The position numbers were made by a program, and so were the translations under genes. From contig CM045761.1 of the NCBI GenBank assembly GCA_025200525.1, positions 80,319,551-80,383,550 on the forward strand: a stretch of DNA of 64,000 nt, in the 5' to 3' direction. Below, in pieces: positions 46,272-57,089 of this stretch; the first letter of the stretch is position 1; every line of letters begins with the position of its first letter. The notes below the pieces were generated by a model. It made no database searches and was not told where the DNA came from. It saw only the letters and a program-made list of their open reading frames with translations. This DNA comes from Camellia lanceoleosa. Taxonomy: Eukaryota > Streptophyta > Magnoliopsida > Ericales > Theaceae.

Positions 46272-46390
46272 AGATGAGCCTGTGCATCAGTGGCCGGCAG
46301 ACCACCTCCATGGCCGGCTAGTGGCAGGCAACCTTCAACCATGGTCGGCCTGTGGCCGGCAACCTCCATCTTTGGTCGGCTGGCCACTGA
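46272..46390. promoter_or_regulatory. TGGCCGGCA motif cluster in the LTR of element C
   Basis: Repeats of GTGGCCGGCAGACC, TGGCCGGCTAGTGG, TGGTCGGCC and GTGGCCGGCAACC. The same motif form is found upstream of both antisense genes of C and in LTR B. Confidence 0.6.
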
Positions 46391-47948
46391 TGCAAATTTC
46401 AGCAAAGTGTTGGTAAGATGGAGTAAAGTTGTTTTGGAAATGTTCAATTGTGCAAACAGAGGCATTCGGGAACAAAACGGTGGTCTTTTCGAGTGGAAAC
46501 TGAACATGCGCATGCTCATCTCTCATTTCCCGAGGCGTAGTAGTCAGTTTCTTAGTTTAATTACTTATTTTAATTGCATTTGTGTTGTAATTATTTAATT
46601 AGTTAGAATAGTTAGTTAGTTAATTCAAGTGTTGTAATAATTAGTTAAGTAGTTTAGCTAGTCATTCTTTCGGTTTTGTAATAATTAGCTTAATTAGCTT
46701 AGCTTAGCTAATTAGTTAGTTTATTCATTCAGACTTTCCTTCGTGAGAGTGCAATGTAATAATGTCTATGTCTTCCAACTCCACATCTTTCTCCCTTTAT
46801 TTATCCACTTATGATGGTTAGATTAGGAACATCACGTTTCAAATAGCATATCGCATGTTTGCATCCATTTGTATTGCATGCATCAAGGCTCGGTTCACCA
46901 TTCTAACTGCATTGTCATTTCGATACTTCTTTGAATACGTGCTTAGACCGCATGTTACCAAATTGTTGTAAATAACATGTTAAGTAATCGAGACCATTTA
47001 GTTGCATTATCGCATTCGTTGTATTAGCCATCTTGCATAGTTAGGAATCATGCATATTTTTCTAGCTCTTTTGCTTTATCTTAGCTTAGAGTACTAGGTG
47101 ATTTTTTTTTGTGCTTTAGCATACTTGCATGAGTGTGTGTGACTGCCATGTCCAGCATGCTTGGCATCAGGCTAAGTGCTTAAATGCTAAAATTGTTTGA
47201 GTGCTTGTGGATGAAGCCTTGTTGCTTGAATTGGAATGATTCAATGAATGAATGTTTAAGCCCACTTTGTCAAGTGGCAAATTTGCAAAATTTAAGCCCA
47301 CTTTGTTAAGTGGCCAAATCAAACCCTTTTCGAAAAGGAAAAATGAAATTGAATTGTTCCAATTCGGGCAAACTAGTCTATACTTGTGTGTGTGCGCATC
47401 ACATAGTAAATGCTAGCCTAATAAACCAGAACAAGAGCATATAATGTCGATAAAAATCATATCATGATTAGTAGATACCGATCTTTGACCGGGCGAACGG
47501 GAGTGCTCAAATGTATTCATAACCTTCCTCTCTCGTACCTAAGTTCCCGAGTCGAGACAATCTTGGTGATGACGGACACGTGGCCTTTGGCACGAGTCAT
47601 GGGTTTCCTAAATTTCTCCAAAATAAAATATTTAGGTGGTGACTTTGTATCCGGCAAAGCAATCTAATTTTGGCATTTTTTATTCAAAATCGATTTTCCA
47701 AAAGATTTGTCGGATTTGAACTCTTTGGTGTTTATCAATTTCACATTGCACTTATGAGATTAGATTTAGAATTGTGGGAGTCCGAACTGTAGGGCTTATT
47801 TCGAACTTCCGAAAGGGGGTGCAAAAAATTCGAGCTACACCAATCTGATTTAAATTGAAATTTAGATAAATTATATCATTAGCCCCTTATAATTTAAGTA
47901 AAGTGTTATTTTAGTTTATGTAATTTTAATTTGAACAATTTAAACATC

Positions 47949-48249
47949 ATGCTTTCAATTTTATTATAATGTGGTTCCTCTATCACTTATTGTTAAAATT
48001 TTAAACATAGAAAGATCATGTGTGAAACTAGAGATACTAAAATGGAATTCAAAATAAATTATAGAGACAACCGGTGTAATGAATAAATTACATTAGTGTC
48101 GATAGTTTCTTTTGAATTTTACTTTGGTCCTTATTACACTAGTAATTCCTATAATTTGTTTTCAATTTTATTTTGCTCCCTCTAGTTATGCATTTTATTT
48201 TTTTCGACATATAACAGAACCACCACATTATAATAAAATTAAAAGCATA
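47949..48249. repeat. Fold-back (inverted repeat) element
   Basis: GCTTTCAATTTTATTATAAT at about 47951 and its inverse (ATTATAATAAAATTAAAAGC) ending about 48247 form arms of roughly 30 bp, separated by about 235 bp of AT-rich DNA. It looks like a MITE remnant. Ends and target duplications were not resolved. Confidence 0.55.
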
Positions 48250-48324
48250 AGTCACGTACTGCTAATAAGGTAGGAGGCGACAAAGTTTTGATGACCTGGT
48301 AGAAACTTCCTAAAGTGGCAGAAA

Positions 48325-50330
48325 GAGATTGTAGTGGCCCGGGTCTTGGGCGGACCCGTTTCTTTTCTTTCTGGTTGGGACTCGGGGTTGCCCCAGATTT
48401 TTTGGCTCTGTCGAGATGGTTAGGCATTGGGTTGGCTGCGGAGCAGCAGCCAAAGTTTTTTGGGAAAGCCTGGTCGCGCTCACGACTATGTTGTTTGCGC
48501 CTATGGTTTTGGAGGTTGCGCCCGTGACCTAGTGAGGTAGCAAGTTCGCACCCACAATGGTTTTGATCGCGGCCGCAATGAGTCATGTATATATGTCCGC
48601 AGTGCGCTAAAAAGTCATTTTTTCTACTTTTTTTTTCTCCTCTCTCTCGCTGTCTTTCATTCTGCCATTTTTGGATTTCTACAACCTAAAAATTGGGGTT
48701 TCATCTAGTTACACCCATTTCTACCCCTAGTCCTATAGATCAAAACGTAAAGGGTTGCGATGGCTTCAATTTAATCTGAGGGGATCGTGTTTTCGTTGTC
48801 GATGGATTTTCGACTTTTCTCCTCTACGCTTCAAGAGGTAGGGATTCTAGACCTTCTTTTCAATACCTTGTTATAGATAGATTTGTGGTAATTTTTAAGG
48901 CATTTAAAAATTTAGTTTTATAGTTGATTTTGTTAAAGAGCATATGGGTTGGTTTGGGTTTAAATTGGTGGATTTGTGGCTTATGCTTATAATTGATTTT
49001 GGGTTTTAAAAGCATGTTTAGAATATGGGGTTGGAAGGGTTTGGTTTTTCATTTGTAAATTTTGGAATGTTAAAGAAAAAGCTTAATATTGAATGGAAAG
49101 TGGGTTATGTTGTGGTTGTTTACAAACTTGGGATTTTGAATTAATGTTAGTGGATGTTGGCTATTGTTATGTATGTTGGGATTTGGGGTGGTGAGGTTTT
49201 GTTTTCAAAACAAAGTGGGATTAATTACTTTTTATTTTTATTTTTATAAAACATGAGAGTTTGGAATAAACGGGGATATGGAATTACCTAAGGGCATGTT
49301 TGATTGACAGGATTAAAATATGAGATTAATTCGTGAGCCCAATAATCCTGTGTTTGTTTTAAAATTTTGTTTCAGGATTATTAATCAAATGGATAATTAA
49401 TCCAACAAATTTATAGGATTATTAGTAATGGGGTAGGGGTGGAATTATATATCTTGAGCTGGGAAATAAAATAAAATGACTCTTTTACCCTTGACTAAAA
49501 ATTAAAACACTTATTATTTTTATATAATTTTATATTTTAGAAGGCTAAAAAAAATTAAAAAATTAAAATTAAAAAATATTTTTTGATATTTATTTTATCA
49601 AATTAGTTTATATTTTTTATAAAAAATTAAAAAATAGACCAAACATGGCCTTTGTATTTTGTATTTTTATTTTGATTTTATTTATTTATTTATTTATTTA
49701 TAATTTTTTTCAAAACCACGTTTATGAAGAAATTTTGATAAAGTAAAGATTGTGAAGAAACATTGATGGAGGGTAAGATTGGAAAAGAAGATAAATATAG
49801 TTGTAATCCTACATTCATATGTTTTCTTATTTAATGCAAATTGAACAATGGACAAAGGAATAATTTATTTTACTAATCCAATTGGATAGTGAATACCACA
49901 TTAATTTGATGGGATTATTAATAATTTCACTATTAGTCTTGTAAATCAAATATGGCCTAAGAGTGCATTTATTGTTTTGATTATGTAATTGGCATCTAGA
50001 GTATTGACTGTTACTAGATATATGCTATGTGTACTATTGTAGGATGGGCTATGTAATATAGGATGATATGTTGTTGATTGTAAGTGGACATTGTGAATAT
50101 ACAATTCCGTTGTTGAGTTATGAACTATATTGTTAAGGAGGTAACTGGAACGCCTATAAATGTTGTTTATGTTATGAGACTATTGTTGGATAGTTATGGT
50201 TTTGATGTTCAGTAATCCGTATTGCTGTTTGGGAACATTTTGGAAGTGTAGGAAAACCCATTGTTGACCGCTAGTGGATGGAGCACATTTTGAAAGAAGT
50301 GGGTTAATGTTGGGCTTTCTGTCATTCTCT
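48325..50330. other. LTR-like AT-rich remnant, interrupted by a MITE
   Basis: No coding frame is credible. 48325-48600 is GC-richer (CGCGGCCGCAA), followed by a TATA-like CATGTATATATG and CT-rich sequence, then GAGGTAGGGA near 48835. This layout resembles the solo LTR at 34540-35050. Ends are not visible, so this is only a suggestion. Confidence 0.35.
49292..49957. mobile_element. 666-bp PIF/Harbinger-type MITE
   Basis: Terminal inverted repeats GGGCATGTTTGATT and AATCAAATATGGCC (inverse GGCCATATTTGATT), with TAA directly on both sides (49289-49291 and 49958-49960). A TWA target duplication is typical of PIF/Harbinger. Inside are AGGATTA motifs near both ends. There is no transposase ORF, so it is non-autonomous. 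Confidence 0.82.
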
Positions 50331-50925
50331 TTTTTAGAATATGTCTAATCAAGGCACGATTTAAAATATCACATGCAGTGTGAACGGCCTCAGCTCAAAA
50401 ATATTTAGGAAGATTATTTTTGCAAAACATTGTTCTACTCATTTCTTCTAAGATTCTATTTTCCCTTTCTACTACATTTTGTTGAGGGGTTCTAGGTGCT
50501 AAAAAATTATGTCCAATACCATGCTCATCACAAAATAATTCAAAATTTTCATTTTCAAGTTCTCAATCATGGCCGGTTCGAATATTAGTAATAAAAAAAC
50601 CTTTTTCATTTTGAATTTTGCGACAAGATTTTGTGAAAGAAGAGAAAGTTTCATCTTTGTGTGTTAAAAACACAACCCACGTAAATCTTGAAAAATCATC
50701 AACAACTACAAGACTATAATGTTTACCACCAAGACTAGATGTCATTGAGGGAGCAAATAAATTCATATGTAATAATTGTAAAGGTCTACTGGTGGAATTA
50801 AGATATTTTGATTTAAAAGATGTTTTGATTTGTTTCCCTTGTTGACAAGCACCACAAAATCGATCTTTTTCAAATTTAATTTTTGGAAGTCCAATGACCA
50901 AATCATTTCTCAAAAGTTTTAGCAA
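50331..50925 (-). pseudogene. int: Integrase fragment of the copia element
   Basis: CGACQQGKQIKTSFKSK, LLHMNLFAPSMTSSLGGKHYSLVVVDDFSRFTWVVFL and RTPQQNVVERENR are recognisable. The first catalytic Asp (usually LLHMDLFGP) is Asn here. The second site reads TGHD followed by a stop. Sequence homology ends near 50331, before RT. Confidence 0.83.
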
Positions 50926-50930
50926 TTAAA

Positions 50931-51360
50931 TCCATGTAAGCATGACAAAGTCTTCTATATCATAACCAACTACTATTATTACTAGCATATAAAAATTTAA
51001 CATCACTTGCATAAAGATCTTTGATATGAAAAACATAAACATTATTAAGGCGATTTCCAACAAATAATGCTTTGTGATCAATTGTGCTTTCAATTGTGCA
51101 ATGTTATTTATAAAAGATAACTCGATTTTCTTTATCACATAATTGGCTAATACTAAGTAAATTATGCTTAAGTCCATCTACAAAGAAAACATTTTCAATA
51201 AAAGGGTTAGGAAAAATACCGATGCTACTAATACCAATAATTTTTCCTTTCTTGTTGTCTTCGAAAGTGACAAATCCTCTATCTTTGGATGATAGAGTAG
51301 TGAAAAATGATTTATCTCCGGTCATGTGTCTAGAACATCCACTATCAAGGTATCACCTTC
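50931..51360 (-). pseudogene. pro: Aspartic protease and gag-pre-integrase of the copia element
   Basis: The active-site motif YLDSGCSRHMTGDKSFF lies near 51345-51310, preceded by a TGA where Trp is usual. GKIIGISSIG and ENVFFVDGLKHNLLSISQLCDKENRVIF follow. The gag-pre-integrase part is poorly preserved. Confidence 0.83.
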
Positions 51361-51490
51361 TTTCTTTAGCTTTGGACTTAAAGCATACCTACAAAATGAC
51401 AATCAAATGTTAAATTTTGGTTCCCATGATTTATTGGATCCTTCTTGGTTAGTTTTGTTAGTTTCCTTAACAATCTAAATCTTTTTAATT

Positions 51491-53016
51491 CTCATTTCAT
51501 ATTCTTATTGGATGGACAAGTAGATATATAATAGCCTTTCTTTCTGCAATAATGACAAGTAATATGAGGGTGTGTCATACAAGGTGCTTTTTCAAAGATT
51601 GTTTTGAGATTCTTTGGTTTTTTAATAGGGTCATATTGAATGCCCGCTTTATCAAAAACAAATCTTTGATTACTAAGAAGCTTGTTGAGGTTATCTCTTC
51701 CTTTTACAAAGTTTTCAAGTGTTTTATTCAAATCATCAATATTGTTTTGAAAACATTTTTCTCATTAGAGATGGTGGCAAATTCATTTTTCAAAGCAATA
51801 TTCTCCTTTTTTAATTCATCCACATTGTTAGATAAAGATGCAACAGATTTTTGTTTAACACATTATTTTTGGCACATACTTTTCTAAACTCATTTTGTAA
51901 TTCATTGAAAGCACTCTCAAGTTCTTCATAATTAAAGGTAACCTCATCTTGAGTGGATTCTTCTTCTCCTAGAGCCATGAGGCACATGCTGGCTACTTCA
52001 TTATTTTTAGCTTCATCATTTGAGCTATCTTCATCACTTTCTCCCCAAACTGCTACCATGGCCTTCTTGTTCCTTTTGTAGTCTTTTCCAACTTTCTTCA
52101 ATTCTGGACAATCCATCTTCACGTATCTCGGATTTTTGCACTCATAGCAAATGATAGGTTCTTTCTTTTGGATGTCATCTTTGTTGTACTCTTTCTTGAA
52201 AGGTCTTTTTCTTCCATGATTGTTTTTCTTGTAGTACGTTTTGAGATTCCCACTAAACATGGCATATCTTTCTTCTTCACTAGAGTCTTTATTTTCTTCT
52301 TCATGGGATCAGGCTTTGAATGCAATTCCATTTTCTTTTTATCCTCATCATTCTCATGTCCTTTCATAGTGATTTCATGAGTCATAAGAGAACTCATGAG
52401 CTCATCTAATCCAAGAGTTGTGAGGTTCTTTGCTTCAATAATGGCTATGAATTTAGCTTCCCAAATTCTTTGGTAAACACCTAAAAAATTTTCTTGCCAA
52501 CTCACTGTTAGTATAGGTTTTGCCAAGAGATTTCAAAGAATTTACAATTTTAGTAAATCTAGTAAACAAGCTTGAAATAGATTCATCAAATTTCATTTTA
52601 AATAATTCACAACTATGAACAAGCATATAAATACGGGATTCTCTTACTTGGTTGGTTCCTTCATAAGTTACTTCAAGTTTGTCCCAAATTGCTTTAGCAG
52701 AGTCACAACTAAATATTCTATTATATTCCTTAGAGTCTAAACCACATACAAGGATGAGTTTGGCTTTGGCATTGGCTTGCAACAATCTGTGATCCCTCTT
52801 ATTACATTCATCTTAAGTTTTAGGTACACTAATATTATCTTCTAATTTAGTAGGGATTTTTGGACCTCTGGTGAGCATAATCCACATAGCATAATATGTG
52901 GCTTGAAGATATAAGGTCATCTTATCTTTCCAATGACTATAGTTATTTTCATAAAACAAGCATGGCCTATTTGTGGCTTGTCCTTCAACAGTGTTAGTAC
53001 TAGCTATGGTTGCCAT
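51491..53016 (-). pseudogene. gag: gag of the copia element
   Basis: Starts MATIASTNTVEG at 53016; N-terminal NYSHWKDKM and GPKIPTK, then the UBN2-type gag core with AKAIWDKLEVTYEGTNQVRESR and MKFDESISSLFTRFTKIVNSLKSLGK. Two zinc knuckles follow, CYECKNPRYVKMDC (near 52140) and CHYCRKKGYYISTC (near 51540). Both have Tyr where His is usual. Frames are split at about 52812, 52453 and 52119 and near 51810-51730, so it is a relic. Confidence 0.85.
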
Positions 53017-53058
53017 GGATTGAAAACTCTCATATGGTTAAATCTAAGCAAGAGTGTA

Positions 53059-53071
53059 GGCTCTGATACCA
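53059..53071 (-). other. tRNA-iMet primer binding site of the copia element
   Basis: TGGTATCAGAGCC on the minus strand, the standard plant tRNA-iMet primer site, next to the inner LTR end. Confidence 0.92.
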
Positions 53072-53073
53072 AT

Positions 53074-54361
53074 TGTTACCCAAAAGGCAATCCAAAAGGG
53101 GGGTGAATGGATTTCTATAAATAAAAATTAATAATATCCCAATAAAATTAACAACTAGTACACCAATTAATTAATTAATGATAGATAGATAGATGAATGA
53201 CAGTTAATGATTAAGCACATTAACCAACTTAACAATGAAGTAGCTAATCCTAGTGAGTATATCAAATAATTTGAAGCTTGAGACAAAATAGATAACAAAT
53301 TATGATTTTGATAGATTAGCAATGGATTTAGCTATCACTATAAATGAGAGTTAATATATCAAATAGTTATATCAGTTAAGTAAAGAGATTAGGAAATAAG
53401 AGGCAAATAGATTTATACTGGTTCAGTTTCAACCAAGCCTACATCCACTCCTCAAGCTTCACTTGAGATTTTTCACTATTTTTTAGCTTCATAGAGGTGC
53501 TAGCAATCTTTTCACAAATGGAGCAATCCTTCACAGATTTTACACAGACTTTCCAAGTCTTCAAACCCTTGCAAACCTTAGGTGATTCACAATCACTCTC
53601 AAGGAATCAAGAACCCTGAGTGTACCACACTCTTACAATGTTTGAATGATAGGTTTTGCTTTCACAAAAAGCTTGAAATGAAACTCTCTCAAGAAATATT
53701 ACAAAAATTGAAGCTTTGAGTTATATCAGTGAAAACCTCTCACAAGTGTACATGTTTAAAGCTAAAAGCTCATTGTAATTTCTGAAGGGAAAATGAAAAC
53801 CAGATGAAGAACACTTCAGAGAATAGAGAAAGATGAGATTGATGAAAGATTATAAATGTTTTCTTGCTTGTGTTGTTGCTATTGTTTTTGCGTCTTCTTC
53901 AGCAACAAGAGCACTTTTATTTGTTAAGGCGAAATTCATCCATTGTCTGTGGCGTGCGTTGAGAAGATTGAGTGAGATTTTGATTAAATGTACTATACTC
54001 AAACTTGCATATATATGATTAGATGTTGAAGGAGTTGAAAAATGGGTTAGATTGTTGGCAAGCATTTTTGAAAAATAGTTGTTGCAGCACATAGTGCCAT
54101 CCACCCAGATGTCCCGGATGAAGTTTTGCTCTTGGCGGTCATCCGCCCGAACGTCCTCTCGGATGTCCGGTCAAGTCCCAGTTCTCAAGGATGGCTGCCG
54201 CGGTCATCAAGTATATTGCTGGAGTAAAACTGGGCTAAAATGCCATCGCCGGTTGTCCAGCCGATTGTCCCCCCGAACGTTCGGCCTCTTGTGGATTGGG
54301 CTTCTTTCTTCAATCTGCCAATCTGTTGGACGGATGATGAATTAGAGGTTTCGTGGCTGCA
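53074..54361 (-). repeat. 5' LTR of the copia element
   Basis: On the minus strand it would start TGCAGCCACG (54361) and end GGGTAACA (53074), 2 nt before the PBS. It holds a TTAATTAATTAA/GATAGATA microsatellite at about 53164-53195 and GGATGTCCGG-type strings near 54100-54160. The 5' border is estimated, since no partner LTR is in the window. Confidence 0.6.
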
Positions 54362-54880
54362 ACCGACCTATGAGCACCCCTAATTAAACTCAATATAGTT
54401 ATACATATAATGTTTAAAATAATATTTTTCATGAGTTTGATGACTAAAATATTTATTTTTCCATCAATATTACTTAACAAAAATACATAAATGATTAATA
54501 GTATTCAAAACAAATCCAAAATATAAATTAAAATGCAAAATTTATTTTGTTACATGCAAAAATGGGCGTAAAAATGTCAGTGTTATCAGAACACCAAATC
54601 ATTACCTTTCACCTGTATAAACGTAAAACCCTAGTTCTTCCTATTATCTTCCTCGCAGTACTAGGGTTTACAGGAGGAGGGCTCATCTTAGCGTAGAGAT
54701 CTGGTTCGAAACACATAAATCTCTCTCTGTATTTACTATATTTATGTATTGATTTTGTTGTTCTGGTTCAGGTTTTTTTGCATTTTATATATTTGATGAT
54801 GAAGCTGGATGGTGCTGAATTTGCTTTTCTTTATCTGGTATTGAAGAGTTAGATTTGTTCTTTGTTTTAAAGATTTTGAT
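54362..54880. other. AT-rich spacer with telo-box motifs
   Basis: AAAACCCTAG at about 54624 and CTAGGGTTTA at about 54661 flank a short segment, followed by GT/AG-like strings. Telo-boxes near a start site are typical of plant ribosomal-protein promoters and 5' UTRs. No downstream coding exon was found, so this may be a truncated gene 5' end or chance. Confidence 0.25.
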
Positions 54881-54890
54881 GCAAAACTAA

Positions 54891-54914
54891 AAAAAAAAAA
54901 AAAAAAAAAAACAG
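54891..54914. repeat. Poly-A run
   Basis: About 24 consecutive A. It could be the tail of a retroposed sequence, but no source gene, LINE or target duplication is visible next to it. Confidence 0.6.
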
Positions 54915-54949
54915 AGGCTCTGTGTGAAGGTGTTTTTATAAAAAAACCA

Positions 54950-55080
54950 TAGAGAGGATGACAGACACTTTATTTTAGATCACAAGTCTCGCATACAGTT
55001 CTTTTGCTATCTCCCCTTATTTATATCCTATTCTACTAGTTACATGAGTTAATTTTGTGTTTTGCTAGGGGCAGTTTGTT
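54950..55080 (-). repeat. LTR-like fragment matching 57790-57900
   Basis: Shares TCTC(G)CATACA, CTTATTTATATCCTATTCTAC and ATGAGTTAA-like strings with the probable LTR at 57723-58060. Similarity is limited to about 100 bp. Confidence 0.45.
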
Positions 55081-55722
55081 TTGTTCTGTATTTCCCCTGA
55101 TTAATGCCTCAAGTTTATGGTGCCTTTTGTTTGGTCTTTCATGCAATTTTTATTACCAAAAAAATAAGTTTAATAAGCTGCCCTAACTTCCATATGTGGT
55201 CTTTATGACTTTAACTTTTCATTTCTTATCATTCTCATTCCCATTCTCATTCTGAAGGCTTTAATATGAGAAATTCAGATGATATCATAACATCTTTGTA
55301 GATGAAGATAGACAGCTTAATTAAAGTTCTGATTTGCTGGTTGGCCTGTTGTTTGTTCCATATGAAACACGGCTATGCGAGTTTTTTTTTTTTAAAGGCT
55401 GAATGTGAGGAATTCTTTTTAGCTGAATTGAAAGTAGAAACAATAGCAATGTCTTGCCCAAGAAGATCCACATCAGCCCCTTAAGTTTTACAGCTGGTTC
55501 ATCAACTATATCAATTTGAGCCCCTCCATTCCATAGGTTTTTGAAGAACTTGAAACTTGCTTAGTTTGATCTTAAGCAACAGACTTGGCTTCAAATTGAC
55601 TATTGGGGTTTGTTTTCCGTATGGCCTATTGTTCTCCTATTAGTTGAAGCAGAAGAAAGTTTTGAGAAATGGGTCATGAACTTCATAGTAAAATATGAGA
55701 AATTGACAAATGTTGCATGAAC

Positions 55723-55956
55723 CTAGCCTTTATGCTTGCCACAGGAACCCTCTCCATTCTGCCATTTGTGCATTTTTCCATAAAAAAGATTATAAGTAGT
55801 CTCATTCACCTTAAAACTTTCAAGCTCATCTGTTGTAATTCCCATAGCTACAACCTTCTTCATGTCCAACTGGTTAATAATTGAAGTAACTGTTTTATCA
55901 AAACAATACACAGTTATACAACCCCGTGTCTTAAGACTAGACATTTTTTGAGCCAT
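55723..55956 (-). pseudogene. Possible relic of a P-type Ca2+-ATPase phosphorylation region
   Basis: Short frame of 77 codons with TRGCITVYCFDKTVTSIINQLDMKKVVAMG. This resembles the stretch around the phosphorylated Asp of plant autoinhibited Ca2+-ATPases (CETMGSATVICTDKTGTLTLNQM type), with DKTGT changed to DKTVT. No other part of such a gene is recognised nearby. It lies between a gag relic and an LTR-like end, so a captured host fragment is possible. The call is tentative. Confidence 0.3.
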
Positions 55957-56295
55957 CTTTCTCGTGCCAAGTAGTGTTGGTCATAATTCACAGCATGTAA
56001 GTCTTATGGGATTGTAGCTACAACAACTACTACCACAATCTCTAAATAATAGATGGTCTACGAAAATTTGAAGCTCTTAGGCCGCACATTTTCATTCTCC
56101 AAATTATAGTACTTAGCAAATTATAATACAAACCCATGCATGTATTACTCCCATCATCTTAGTCAAGGTCTTTACCAAATTCATTCAACTTCTTCAATGG
56201 AGTTCTCTTCTTACTTCTTACTTCTTACTCTGCTGTTAAATGAATTTGTGGGTGGACTTTTATCTCTCCATACCCATTTAGGGTATCAAGCAAAT

Positions 56296-56601
56296 TCAAT
56301 TCCTTTTAACCACTGCTGTCCCAGTCATAGCCATACACGTTTTGTTTTGATTATCAAATTCTGTAGACATATTTTGAATAATAGTGCCATACTCAGATTG
56401 AATCTCCTTATTTAAATGCTTTGATTGCATTCTAGGCATTGTTCCTTCTCCAAAAAAATGCCTTCTCCATGCTGACATTGAAAACTTTTGCAAGCACCCA
56501 TCAAGATCAACCTTGAATCTACCAGGGTTGCAATTTTTGTATAATAAAAAATCTAAGAACCATTGATGAACTTCTTGCACAGCTATTAGCTTCTTTTGCA
56601 A
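56296..56601 (-). other. Unassigned 101-codon frame
   Basis: I do not recognise the product (includes EVHQWFLDFLLYKNCNPGRF and SAWRRHFFGEGTMPRM). It is on the same strand as the gag relic to its right and the ATPase-like frame to its left, so it may be part of the same decayed element. Confidence 0.25.
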
Positions 56602-57089
56602 ACCAACTCAGTTTGTGCTCCTACTTATAGTCCTCTCTTAATCTTGACAGTGCTCGTAATATCTTTATACAACACATCCTTCCAACTTGAAATCATACCT
56701 TTAATGAATCATTCATCAGAATTCCTAGAATAAGGGCTTTTTCAGTTGAAACTACCTCTTTGCAAAAATTATTGATGACAACAAAATCATTCTTCTCGAG
56801 ATTCAGCTCATCATCATTAGCAAGGATTTCTCTAAAAAGGGTGAAGAATTGAGTGATCCATTACATTGTTGCAGATCTATATCCTCTATGAGGGAGTTCG
56901 GGGGAATGTTTTTTAAACCAATGTTCCCAGGATTATAAATGACCTGCCCTACTGACTCTATCACTACCATACTCTTCGCAACAATATAGTTTTCATAATT
57001 AAACTGCAGCTGCGAGAATTGCCTTTGTTATTGTTAATTTCTTTCATAGTTTCATTTTCGTTGATAATTGATTGAACAATTGTAGTGCC

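Larger units (their letters stand above)
28721..47839 (+). mobile_element. Element C: 5'-truncated view of an Ogre/Tat Ty3/gypsy element
   Basis: Plus-strand element interrupted in its protease region by element B. The visible parts run from the protease linker through RT, dual RNase H and integrase to 34086. Then come two antisense genes, a 75-bp array, the PPT at 44489-44500 and the 3' LTR at 44502-47839. It is the same family as A but older: more stops, indels and later insertions (solo LTR 34318-36791, MITE 37339-37589). Its 5' LTR and gag should lie left of the window, beyond the far end of element B. Confidence 0.88.
44502..47839 (+). repeat. 3' LTR of element C
   Basis: 3338 bp. It starts TATAGACACCCC; the expected TG has become TA. 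It ends CGAGCTACA at 47839. The orientation is opposite to the LTRs of A and B. Its inverse aligns with LTR B, including the block ACGTTAATTGAACACAT and the TAGTTAATT-type AT-rich run at 46550-46720. TGGCCGGC-type motifs lie at 44690-44785 and 46272-46390. Confidence 0.85.
50331..54361 (-). mobile_element. Truncated SIRE-like Ty1/copia element
   Basis: Minus strand: 5' LTR 53074-54361, PBS 53059-53071, gag, protease and the start of integrase, then a break near 50331 with no RT, RNase H or 3' LTR. The gag start (TNRPCLFYENNYSHWKDKM) and the YLDSGCSRHMTGD protease are typical of copia elements. The layout and gag suit the SIRE/Maximus lineage. The lineage call is from memory. Confidence 0.8.

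Noticed and set aside
28720..47839. LTR B and LTR C as the two LTRs of one element
   Set aside because: They are in opposite orientations, and the sequence next to 28720 is protease, not PBS or leader. They belong to different insertions.
53165..53195. Short TTAA/GATA microsatellite as a functional site
   Set aside because: Simple repeat within the copia LTR, with no further support.
54891..54914. Poly-A as evidence of a processed pseudogene or LINE
   Set aside because: No coding relic upstream matches a known gene or LINE, and no flanking duplication is visible.
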